A program made the position numbers and the translations under genes. A stretch of 64,000 nucleotides of DNA from Rhodococcus koreensis (GTDB lineage Bacteria > Actinomycetota > Actinomycetes > Mycobacteriales > Mycobacteriaceae), in NCBI RefSeq assembly GCF_900105905.1, contig NZ_FNSV01000005.1, forward strand, positions 6,944,001 through 7,008,000, written 5' to 3'. Of the stretch, positions 25,549 to 33,159 are shown one piece after another. Within the stretch, counting starts at the first letter, position 1. Every line of letters starts with the position of its first letter. The notes under the pieces are model-generated. The model did no database searches. It was not told the DNA's origin and was given only the letters and a program-made list of their open reading frames with translations.

Positions 25549-25592
25549 CGAGAGCTGGAGTTCGCATGACATCATGTGGGCTCCAGCTCTCG
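25549..25592 (+). terminator. Hairpin terminator after the small peptide gene
   Basis: Perfect 12-bp arms (CGAGAGCTGGAG and complement) around a 20-nt loop, 30 bp after the TAG of the peptide gene and 44 bp before the mycolyltransferase start. It isolates the peptide gene as its own transcription unit. Confidence 0.8.
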
Positions 25593-25635
25593 CCTCTACG
25601 GAGTCGGGCAGGCGACGTCGCAGCGAAGGAGAACG

Positions 25636-26679
25636 ATGGTCAACCGCACTGCAGCGGGTAGGTACGGGGTGCGCTTGGCGCTCGCGGTCGCTCTGACGAC
25701 GGCCGTTCCCTGCCTCGGGGTCCAGGCGTCCGCTTACGCAGATCCCGCCGAAGACGCCACTGTCGCGGACGGCGGCTCCCACCTGGTGAGCACCGACCCG
25801 ATCGACGACCGGCAGTCGACCATTCACGTGTACTCGGCGTCCATGGACCGCGAGATTCCGCTGCGGGTGATCACCCCCGCGGACACGAGCGCGCCGAGGC
25901 CGACGCTCTACCTGCTCAACGGTGCGGGCGGCGGCGAGGACTCCGCCACGTGGCAGGCCCGGACCGACGTCGTCGACTTCTTCGCCGACAAGAACGTCAA
26001 CGTCGTCACGCCCATGGAGGGCGCGTTCAGTTACTACACGGACTGGGAGCAGACCGACCCGGAACTGGGCAACAACAAGTGGACGACGTTCCTCACGCAG
26101 GAACTTCCGCCGATCGTCGACTCCGCGCTCGGCACCAACGGCGTCAACTCGATCGCCGGCATCTCGATGGCCGGTAGCTCCGTGCTGAGCCTGGCGCAGT
26201 CGGCGCCCGACCTGTACCAGAGCGTCGGCGCCTACAGCGGGTGCGCGATGACCAGTACCGACCCCGGTCGCGCGTACGTACGTATGGTCGTCGAGGGTCG
26301 CGGCGGCGGCGACACCTCCAACATGTGGGGTCCTGAAGACGGTCCGGGGTGGGCCGCCAACGACCCGTACATCAACGCGGAGAAGCTGCGCGGACTCGAC
26401 ATCTATGTCAGCAACGGATCCGGGCTGCCCGGGGCGGGCGATCAGCTGAACGCACCGGGAATCAACGGCGACGTCGGAACGCTCGCCAACCAGATCCTCG
26501 TCGGCGGCGCCATCGAGGCCGCCACCAACCAGTGCACCCATGCGCTGGCGGACAGACTGAACGAACTGCAGATTCCCGCGACGTTCGACTTCCGGCCCAC
26601 CGGCACCCACTCCTGGACCTACTGGCAGGAAGACCTGCACAAGTCGTGGCCGATGCTCGCCGCGTCGATCGGCCTCTAG
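25636..26679 (+). CDS. Secreted mycolyltransferase / antigen-85-type esterase
   Basis: 347 residues from ATG 25636 with GAAGGAGA upstream. A Sec signal peptide (LALAVALTTAVPCLG) ends at about ASAYA-DP near residue 36. VYSASMDREIPLRV is the family's N-terminal strand, and GISMAGSS contains the nucleophile Ser177. His325 in GTHSWTYW matches the catalytic histidine motif of antigen 85/Cmt enzymes. The enzyme is expected to move mycoloyl groups between trehalose mycolates and envelope acceptors outside the membrane. A strong terminator follows. The adjacent small peptide gene suggests a possible protein substrate, which is speculation. Confidence 0.88.
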   Translation: MVNRTAAGRYGVRLALAVALTTAVPCLGVQASAYADPAEDATVADGGSHLVSTDPIDDRQSTIHVYSASMDREIPLRVITPADTSAPRPTLYLLNGAGGGEDSATWQARTDVVDFFADKNVNVVTPMEGAFSYYTDWEQTDPELGNNKWTTFLTQELPPIVDSALGTNGVNSIAGISMAGSSVLSLAQSAPDLYQSVGAYSGCAMTSTDPGRAYVRMVVEGRGGGDTSNMWGPEDGPGWAANDPYINAEKLRGLDIYVSNGSGLPGAGDQLNAPGINGDVGTLANQILVGGAIEAATNQCTHALADRLNELQIPATFDFRPTGTHSWTYWQEDLHKSWPMLAASIGL

Positions 26680-26700
26680 CGTCCGGTCTCGGAACAGAAT

Positions 26701-26733
26701 CGACCCCCGCAGATCCCGGATCTGCGGGGGTCG
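26701..26733 (+). terminator. Intrinsic-type terminator after the mycolyltransferase gene
   Basis: Perfect 15-bp arms (CGACCCCCGCAGATC and complement) with a 3-nt loop, starting 21 bp after the stop codon. Confidence 0.88.
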
Positions 26734-26752
26734 AGCCGTCTAGTCTGACGAA

Positions 26753-27586
26753 GTGGAGACAGTACCGATCCAAATGCCCGACGGAACCACCACTCCGGTT
26801 CGCCTGTTTCCCGGCCCGGACGACGCCCCCGTGATCGTGGTGTTTCCCGGCCTGGGAATTCCCGCCGGCTACTACGAACCCTTCGCCGAGGAACTCGTGT
26901 CCCGGGGATTCAACGCGGCGATCGGCGAACTCCGCGGCCAGGGCGACAGCCGCCCCCGCCCGAGCAGCGACAGCACGTACGGCTACCACGAACTGGTGGC
27001 CCTCGACTTTCCCGCGATCTTCGAAGTGGTGCGCGAGCGTTTTCCTGCGGCGACGCCGTTCCTGCTGGGGCACAGCATGGGCGGTCAGCTCGGTGTGATG
27101 TACGGGGCACGGATCCGGGGCCGGCTCGGCGGGATCGTGCTCGTCGCGTCGGGGTCGCCGTATCACCGCGGGTTCCCCGGGATCCATGCCCCGCGGATGC
27201 TCGTCGGCGCCGCGGCGATGTCGATGACCGCCAACCTCGCCGGGTTCTGGCCAGGCGACAAACTGGATATCGGCGGGTTCGGGCGGCAGTCGAAGGTGCT
27301 GATCACCGATTGGTCGCGATTCGCCCGCACCGGCAGGATCGAACCCGACGGCGCCGACATCGATTACGAGGAACGCATCGCCCGGCTGAAACTGCCGGTG
27401 CTGTCCGTGACCGTCGAGGGGGACGATCTGGCTCCGGAATCGGCGGCGAAGAACCTCCTCGCGAAACTCCCCAACGCCGACGTCACCCTGTGGCACCAGC
27501 CGCAACCACTCGGCCACAACGGGTGGATCCGCGAGCCCGCGAGCACCGTCGACCGGATCGTCGACTGGATCCACGACCACACCTGA
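26753..27586 (+). CDS. Alpha/beta hydrolase (serine aminopeptidase S33-like)
   Basis: 277 residues. The nucleophile elbow GHSMGG has Ser near residue 112, FPGLGIPAGYY forms the oxyanion region, and the His lies in LGHNGWIRE near 250. The acid is probably the Asp of VEGDDLAP. No signal peptide is present, so it is cytoplasmic; esterase or lipase activity on small substrates is likely. The GTG start lies 6-7 bases after TAGTCT (26741-26746), consistent with a leaderless transcript. The stop abuts palindrome copy 2. Confidence 0.88.
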   Translation: METVPIQMPDGTTTPVRLFPGPDDAPVIVVFPGLGIPAGYYEPFAEELVSRGFNAAIGELRGQGDSRPRPSSDSTYGYHELVALDFPAIFEVVRERFPAATPFLLGHSMGGQLGVMYGARIRGRLGGIVLVASGSPYHRGFPGIHAPRMLVGAAAMSMTANLAGFWPGDKLDIGGFGRQSKVLITDWSRFARTGRIEPDGADIDYEERIARLKLPVLSVTVEGDDLAPESAAKNLLAKLPNADVTLWHQPQPLGHNGWIREPASTVDRIVDWIHDHT

Positions 27587-27633
27587 CCTGTGAGTACTTG
27601 TTAACCGCGGGCGGTTGAGAAGTACTCACAGGT
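27586..27633. repeat. 48-bp intergenic palindrome (copy 2), probable bidirectional terminator
   Basis: Arms of 24 bases (left arm begins ACCTGTGAGTACTTGTTAAC) match at 21 positions. It lies exactly between convergent genes, sharing one base with the TGA of the hydrolase gene and ending 5 bp before the stop of the peptidase gene. Same family as copies at 6471 and 33116. Confidence 0.88.
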
Positions 27634-27638
27634 GGGGG

Positions 27639-29657
27639 TCAACGGGTGAGCTGCTCCCACAGGAACGTGAACGTGAGCGCCGATTTGAACGCGGCCTGCG
27701 CGTTGTCCGCGGCCCCGCCGTGCCCGCCCTCGATGTTCTCGTAGTACCAGATCTCGTGGCCCTGCTCTTCGAGCAGCGCCGCCATCTTGCGGGCATGCCC
27801 GGGATGGACGCGGTCGTCGCGGGTGGAGGTGGTGACGAGGATCGGCGGGTAGTCCGCCGCCGCGTCGGTGTTCTGATACGGCGAGTACTCGCTGATGAAC
27901 TTCCAGTCGTCCGGGTTGTCCGGATCGCCGTACTCGGCCATCCACGACGCCCCGGCGAGTAGCAGGTGGTACCGCTTCATGTCGAGGAGCGGGACCTGGC
28001 ACACGATCGCGCCGAACAGTTCCGGGTAGCGGGTGAGCATGACGCCCATGAGCAGCCCGCCGTTGCTGCCGCCCTGGATTCCGAGCTGCTTCGACGTGGT
28101 GATACCCCGGGCCACGAGGTCGCGGGCGACCGCGGCGAAGTCCTCGAACGCTTTGTGCCTGCCCTCCCGCACCGCCTGGGTGTGCCACGACGGGCCGTAC
28201 TCGCCGCCGCCGCGGATGTTCGCGACCACGTACGCGCCGCCGCGTTCGAGCCATGCGAACCCGACCGACCCGCTGTACCCGGGGACCATCGAGTTCTCGA
28301 AGCCGCCGTACCCGTACAGCATGGTGGGGCAGGGTCCGGTCACGTCGTCGCGGCGCACCACGAAATAGGGGATCTCGGTTCCGTCGTCGGACACCGCGAA
28401 GTGCTGCGACACCGACATGCCGTCCGCGTCGAAGAACGAGGGCGCCTGCTTGACGGGTTCGAGCGCACCACCGACGGAGCCGTACAGCAGCGTCGCAGGC
28501 GTGGTGAATCCGCTGGAGTTGACGAAGAAGTCGTCGCCGGTGCGTGGGTCGGTGCTGATGATCCCGCTCGCCGTGAGTTCCGGGACACCGTCGAGAGGCT
28601 TCTCCTCCCACCCGGTGTCGTTCGGCGTGAGCACCGACAGCTTGGTCTGCACGTCCGATAGTCGCACGAGGAGGAGGTGGTTCCTGGTCCACGTTCCCTG
28701 TTCGAGGGACGTGTGCTCGTCCGGGGTGAACAGCGGCGTCAGCTCGCGGGACCCGGCGAGGAAGTCGACGTAGTTCGCGACGAGTAGCGACCCGGCCGGG
28801 TAGACGGTGCCGTTCACCTCCCAGTCGGTGCGCGGACGGATGGTCAGCCACTCGCGGTACACGGACGAACCCGCGTCGTCCGGGGTGTCGATCCGGACCT
28901 TCGACCCGTCGGGGAGCAGTTCGTAGCGTTCGGAGTTGTAGAAGTCCATCGACCGGCCGACGAAGTGCCGCTCGTACCCGGGGGTGTCGTCGTACGACGC
29001 GCCGACGGACACGTCGGTGGTCTCGCCCTCGAAGACGGTGACCGCCTCGGTGAACGTGGTGCCGCGATGCCAGCGTTTCGCGATTCTCGGGTAGCCGGAG
29101 TCGGTCATCGAGCCTTCGCCGAAGTCGGTCCCGACGTACACGGTGTCCTTGTCGATCCAGCTGATGCTGGTCTTCGCCTCGGGCACGTCGAATGCGTGGT
29201 CGCCGCCGACGAATTCGCGCGTCTCGAGGTCGAATTCGCGCACCACGGACGCGTCGGCGCCGCCGCGCGAGAACGACAGCAGGGCACGTGACTGCTCGGG
29301 TCGCAGCACGCTGGCGCCTGCCCACACCCAGTTCTCGCCCTCCCGTTCGGCGAGTGCGTCGACGTCGAGCAGGACGTCCCAGTCGGGGTTGTCGGTGCGG
29401 TACTGCTCCAGGGTGGTGCGCCGCCAGATGCCGCGCTTGTGTTCGCCGTCGCGCCAGAAGTTGTAGAGGTACTCGCCGCGCATGCCCGCGTAGGGGATCC
29501 GGTCGTCCGTGTCGAGCACGTCCAGGATCCGGCTCTCCAGCGCGGAGAACCCGGCGTTCTCGGTGTACTCGGCGAGCGTGCGGGCGTTGCGTTCCCGCAC
29601 CCAGTCGAGTGACCGTTCCGCGGTGACATCTTCGAGCCAGAGGAAGGGATCCGTCAT
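27639..29657 (-). CDS. Prolyl oligopeptidase (S9A family)
   Basis: 672 residues. The N-terminal two-thirds form the beta-propeller that limits access to small peptides, and the C-terminal third is the alpha/beta-hydrolase domain. The catalytic Ser is S531 in GGSNGG, the Asp lies in DDRVHPGHARK, and the His in EGGHGG. ANIRGGGEYGPSWH is also typical. It cleaves after proline in short peptides and has no signal peptide. In M. tuberculosis the homologue is Rv0457c, placed like this one a few genes before lpdC. Confidence 0.93.
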   Translation of the reverse strand: MTDPFLWLEDVTAERSLDWVRERNARTLAEYTENAGFSALESRILDVLDTDDRIPYAGMRGEYLYNFWRDGEHKRGIWRRTTLEQYRTDNPDWDVLLDVDALAEREGENWVWAGASVLRPEQSRALLSFSRGGADASVVREFDLETREFVGGDHAFDVPEAKTSISWIDKDTVYVGTDFGEGSMTDSGYPRIAKRWHRGTTFTEAVTVFEGETTDVSVGASYDDTPGYERHFVGRSMDFYNSERYELLPDGSKVRIDTPDDAGSSVYREWLTIRPRTDWEVNGTVYPAGSLLVANYVDFLAGSRELTPLFTPDEHTSLEQGTWTRNHLLLVRLSDVQTKLSVLTPNDTGWEEKPLDGVPELTASGIISTDPRTGDDFFVNSSGFTTPATLLYGSVGGALEPVKQAPSFFDADGMSVSQHFAVSDDGTEIPYFVVRRDDVTGPCPTMLYGYGGFENSMVPGYSGSVGFAWLERGGAYVVANIRGGGEYGPSWHTQAVREGRHKAFEDFAAVARDLVARGITTSKQLGIQGGSNGGLLMGVMLTRYPELFGAIVCQVPLLDMKRYHLLLAGASWMAEYGDPDNPDDWKFISEYSPYQNTDAAADYPPILVTTSTRDDRVHPGHARKMAALLEEQGHEIWYYENIEGGHGGAADNAQAAFKSALTFTFLWEQLTR

Positions 29658-29781
29658 GGCGCCATTCTTGCAGGCGGTGTCGTGCCTGGTCGCGGCGGGA
29701 AAGGTGTGACGGATGAGGCTACCCGCGGGTAACGCGACCGCGTGGAGACAGCGAATCGGGACGGGACTACCCTGAACAACC

Positions 29782-31185
29782 GTGACCTCACACTATGACG
29801 TCGTTGTCCTCGGAGCCGGTCCCGGTGGGTACGTCGCTGCTATCCGCGCGGCACAACTCGGACTGAGCACTGCCATCATCGAGCAGAAGTACTGGGGTGG
29901 TGTGTGCCTGAACGTGGGCTGCATCCCCTCGAAGGCTCTTCTCCGCAATGCCGAACTTGCGCATCTCTTCACAAAAGAGGCCAAGTTGTTCGGTATCTCG
30001 GGTGAGGCGTCCTTCGACTTCGGCGCCGCGTTCGACCGCAGCCGCAAGGTTGCCGAGGGCCGCGTCAAGGGCATCCACTTCCTGATGAAGAAGAACAAGA
30101 TCCCCGAGTATGACGGCAAGGGCACCTTCACCGACGCCAACACCATCGAGGTCGCGCTCACCAAGGGCGGCACCGAGACGATCACGTTCGACAACGCGAT
30201 CATCGCCACCGGCAGCACCACCAAGCTGCTGCCCGGCACCGAGCTGAGCACGAACGTCGTCACCTACGAAGAGCAGATCATGACCCGGGAGCTGCCCGGA
30301 TCGATCCTCATCGTCGGTGCCGGCGCGATCGGCATGGAGTTCGGGTACGTGTTGAAGAACTACGGGGTCGACGTCACCATCGTCGAGTTCCTCGACCGCG
30401 CGCTGCCCAACGAGGACGCGGACGTCTCCAAGGAAATCGAGAAGCAGTACAAGAAGCTCGGCGTCAAGGTCATCACCGGTGCCGCCGTGCAGAGCATCGA
30501 CGACGACGGCTCCAAGGTCACCGTCTCGATCAAGAACAACAAGTCCGGCGAGACCGAGTCGGTCGTCGTCGACAAGGTGATGCAGTCCGTCGGGTTCGCA
30601 CCCCGCGTCGAGGGCTTCGGCCTCGAGAAGACCGGCGTGCAGCTCACCGACCGCGGCGCCATCGGCATCACCGACACCATGCAGACGTCGGTGCCGCACA
30701 TCTACGCCATCGGTGACGTCACGATGAAGCTGCAGCTGGCGCACGTCGCCGAGGCGCAGGCCGTGGTGGCCGCCGAGACGATCGCCGGCGCCGAGACGCT
30801 GCCGATCGAGGACTACCGGATGATGCCGCGGGCGACGTTCTGCCAGCCGCAGGTCGCCAGCTTCGGTCTGACCGAGCAGCAGGCCAAGGACGAGGGCTAC
30901 GACATCAAGGTCGCGACGTTCCCGTTCGCCGCCAACGGCAAGGCGCACGGCCTCGGCGACGCCACCGGCTTCGTCAAGCTGATCGCCGACACGAAGTACG
31001 GCGAGCTGATCGGTGGCCACCTCATCGGCCCCGACGTCTCCGAGCTGCTGCCCGAGCTCACCCTCGCGCAGAAGTGGGACCTCACGGTCAACGAGCTGGC
31101 CCGCAACGTGCACACGCACCCGACGCTGTCCGAAGCCCTGCAGGAGGCCATCCACGGCCTCGCCGGACACATGATCAACTTCTGA
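29782..31185 (+). CDS. lpd: Dihydrolipoamide dehydrogenase
   Basis: 467 residues, FAD-dependent. The redox disulphide is C42/C47 in GGVCLNVGCIPSK, the FAD motif is VVVLGAGPGGYVAA, the NAD motif is ILIVGAGAIGMEFGY, and the C-terminal HTHPTLSEA supplies the catalytic His-Glu. It reoxidises lipoyl groups of 2-oxoacid dehydrogenases, and in mycobacteria LpdC also serves a peroxynitrite reductase. The GTG start lies eight bases after TACCCT, so the message may be leaderless. A terminator follows the stop. Confidence 0.97.
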   Translation: MTSHYDVVVLGAGPGGYVAAIRAAQLGLSTAIIEQKYWGGVCLNVGCIPSKALLRNAELAHLFTKEAKLFGISGEASFDFGAAFDRSRKVAEGRVKGIHFLMKKNKIPEYDGKGTFTDANTIEVALTKGGTETITFDNAIIATGSTTKLLPGTELSTNVVTYEEQIMTRELPGSILIVGAGAIGMEFGYVLKNYGVDVTIVEFLDRALPNEDADVSKEIEKQYKKLGVKVITGAAVQSIDDDGSKVTVSIKNNKSGETESVVVDKVMQSVGFAPRVEGFGLEKTGVQLTDRGAIGITDTMQTSVPHIYAIGDVTMKLQLAHVAEAQAVVAAETIAGAETLPIEDYRMMPRATFCQPQVASFGLTEQQAKDEGYDIKVATFPFAANGKAHGLGDATGFVKLIADTKYGELIGGHLIGPDVSELLPELTLAQKWDLTVNELARNVHTHPTLSEALQEAIHGLAGHMINF

Positions 31186-31195
31186 CCCGAACACC

Positions 31196-31232
31196 GACGA
31201 GGGCCCGCACAGTCTCTGTGCGGGTCCTCGTC
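31196..31232 (+). terminator. Intrinsic-type terminator after lpd
   Basis: 17-bp arms (GACGAGGGCCCGCACAG and complement, one G:T) with a TCT loop, followed by GTTTCC, 11 bp after the lpd stop. Confidence 0.85.
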
Positions 31233-31304
31233 GTTTCCGGGCGGATCCGTTCCGCGATCCGATGGCGAACTGCCCGCAGCGATGGCATCGTGGGGAAGAT
31301 GACC

Positions 31305-31748
31305 ATGCCGGACAGCACGCCAGAAGGATCCGAGGGCGAGTACAGCCTGGACGAAGAGGACCAGCTGCAGCCGGAGGACACGTTGGTCGACCGAGGTGTG
31401 GACGACGTTCTCGACGAGGGGTATTCGCCTCCGGAGAAGCCGCTCGGGCTGAACGCATTCGGAACGACGGCGGCCGAGCAGCGCGAAGGCGAGACCCTCG
31501 ATCAGCGGCTTGCGGAGGAGGAACCGGATCCGGCGTTCGAGGAGGACGAGAACGTGGAAATCCTCGATGACAACGAGGTCGGACGGCAGCGTTCGGGGCG
31601 GCTTCTCGCCGAGGACGAGGGTGTGGGGGAGGACGAGGAGAAGGATCTCGTTGCTTTCGACATCGGAATCGACGGGGGAGCGGCGTCGGCGGAGGAGGCC
31701 GCGGTCCACATCGTCGACGAAGAGTCCGACCTCGACGAACTCAGCTGA
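31305..31748 (+). CDS. Acidic DUF5709-like protein of unknown function
   Basis: About 147 residues from ATG 31305 (GGGGAA seven bases upstream; ATG 31299 is also in frame). Extremely acidic and probably largely disordered: EGEYSLDEEDQLQPEDTLVD, then GVDDVLDEGYSPPEKPLG and a C-terminus ending DEESDLDELS. This pattern is that of the actinobacterial DUF5709 family. No function is known. It overlaps the convergent HxlR gene by 8 bp. Confidence 0.85.
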   Translation: MPDSTPEGSEGEYSLDEEDQLQPEDTLVDRGVDDVLDEGYSPPEKPLGLNAFGTTAAEQREGETLDQRLAEEEPDPAFEEDENVEILDDNEVGRQRSGRLLAEDEGVGEDEEKDLVAFDIGIDGGAASAEEAAVHIVDEESDLDELS

Positions 31749-32151
31749 CGCCGCGACCGGCGTCGTACCTTTCTTGCGCTGCCAGAACGTCGGGTACGCG
31801 CGATTCGACCAGTTCGATCAGGTCGATCAGGCGTGAACCGACCTCGGCGCCGAGCGGCGTAAGGCTGTATTCGACCTTCGGCGGGATGGCCTCGAGCACG
31901 TCGCGAACCACGAGGCCGTCTCGTTCGAGTGCTTGCAGTGTCTGCGACAGCATGCGTTCGCTGACGCCGTCGACGCGTCGGCGGAGTGCGCTGAATCGGT
32001 AGTTTCCCTCGGTCAGTGCCGCGAGCGCGAGCACACCCCAGCGGCCGGTGACGGTCTGCAGGGTCTCGCGAGACGCGCAGTTGCGCGCGAAGACGTCCGC
32101 TTCGAGGGTGCGGTCTTCGCTTTCCTGTGCTGGGTGAGCGGGCTCGGACAT
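31741..32151 (-). CDS. HxlR-family redox-type transcriptional regulator (QorR-like)
   Basis: 136 residues with a MarR-like winged helix: TGRWGVLALAALTEGNYRFS, then RMLSQTLQALERDGLVVR. A single Cys at about residue 25 precedes the DNA-binding domain (NCASRETLQ), the position used for thiol sensing in HxlR/QorR proteins. It is divergent from a quinone-reductase gene and separated by an inverted repeat, the arrangement of a repressor controlling its neighbour and itself. It probably senses quinones or other electrophiles. Confidence 0.9.
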   Translation of the reverse strand: MSEPAHPAQESEDRTLEADVFARNCASRETLQTVTGRWGVLALAALTEGNYRFSALRRRVDGVSERMLSQTLQALERDGLVVRDVLEAIPPKVEYSLTPLGAEVGSRLIDLIELVESRVPDVLAAQERYDAGRGVS

Positions 32152-32178
32152 GCGTCCAGTGTATCCGACGAAGAGGAA

Positions 32179-32218
32179 GCACTTACTGAAGTATTTGCAC
32201 TTACGAAAAATTAGTGCA
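32179..32218. promoter_or_regulatory. Probable operator of the HxlR/quinone reductase pair
   Basis: Between the divergent genes, GCACTTAC occurs twice 18 bp apart (32179 and 32197), and TGCACT-N11-AGTGCA (32196-32218) is a perfect inverted repeat. The stretch is AT-rich. This layout suits one or two HxlR dimers covering both promoters. Confidence 0.65.
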
Positions 32219-32274
32219 TGATGGAAAGTGAGCTTGAACAGTCAACTCGCACCACTACGCGCTAGGAGTTCGTC

Positions 32275-33132
32275 ATGACCATCGCCGTCACAGGAGCAAC
32301 CGGACACCTCGGCAGGCTCGTCGTCGAGGCACTGCTCGACAAGGGGACACCCGCCGCCGACATCGTCGCCGTGGTCCGCACCCCGGCCAAGGCAGCAGAC
32401 CTCGCGGACAGGGGAGTCGAGGTCCGGCAGGCCGACTACAGCGATCGCGCCGCGCTCGAGACCGCATTCGCCGGCGTCGACAAGCTACTGCTCGTCTCCG
32501 GCAGTGAGGTCGGACAGCGGGTTGCCCAGCACGCCAACGTGATCGATGCCGCGAAGGCCGCCGCGGTCGGCTTCGTCGCCTACACCAGCGTTCTCGACGC
32601 GCAGAACAGCACGATCGGTCTGGCCGTGGAACACCGCGCCACCGAGGATCGGCTGGCACAGTCCGGGATCGACTTCGCGCTGCTCCGCAACGGCTGGTAC
32701 TGGGAGAACTACCTCGGCAGCATTCCCGCGGCGGGCGAGACCGGTGCGCTGTTCGGGAGTGCCGGGACCGGTGTCGTCGCCGCTGCCGCCCGCAAGGACT
32801 ACGCCGAGGCGGCCGCCGCCGTCCTGCTCTCCGACGGGCAGGCGAGCAAGGTCTACGAACTCGGCGGCGACGAGCGCCTGACGTACAGCGAACTGGCGGA
32901 CGTCATTTCCTCCGTCATCGGAAAGCCGGTGTCGTACAAGGACCTTCCGCAGGCCGAGTACGCCGCGGCGCTCGAGGGTGCCGGACTGCCCGCACCGATC
33001 GCGAGTATGCTCGCCGATTCGGATGCGGGCGTGGCCATCGGCGCTCTCGACACCGAGAGCGGCGACCTGCAGAGGTTGATCGGCCGCAACTCGACCCCTG
33101 CCGCCACCGCCCTCGCCGTGAGTACTTCTTAA
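32275..33132 (+). CDS. NAD(P)H:quinone oxidoreductase, QOR2/NmrA-like
   Basis: 285 residues of the atypical SDR type. The N-terminal TGATGHLGRLVVEALLDKGT binds NADP, YTSVLDAQNS and LLRNGWYWENY are QOR2 (YtfG) features, and no classical YxxxK is required. It reduces quinones with NADPH in the cytoplasm. Control by the divergent HxlR gene is likely, since this pair recurs in Actinobacteria. The TAA stop lies inside palindrome copy 3. Confidence 0.9.
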   Translation: MTIAVTGATGHLGRLVVEALLDKGTPAADIVAVVRTPAKAADLADRGVEVRQADYSDRAALETAFAGVDKLLLVSGSEVGQRVAQHANVIDAAKAAAVGFVAYTSVLDAQNSTIGLAVEHRATEDRLAQSGIDFALLRNGWYWENYLGSIPAAGETGALFGSAGTGVVAAAARKDYAEAAAAVLLSDGQASKVYELGGDERLTYSELADVISSVIGKPVSYKDLPQAEYAAALEGAGLPAPIASMLADSDAGVAIGALDTESGDLQRLIGRNSTPAATALAVSTS

Positions 33133-33159
33133 CGTCGGGCGGTTAAGAAGTACTCACGG
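33116..33159. repeat. 44-bp intergenic palindrome (copy 3), overlapping both convergent stop codons
   Basis: Perfect 18-bp arms (CCGTGAGTACTTCTTAAC and complement) with an 8-nt spacer. The TAA codons of the quinone reductase and of allophanate hydrolase both lie within the left arm, so the repeat encodes the last residues of each protein. Confidence 0.9.
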
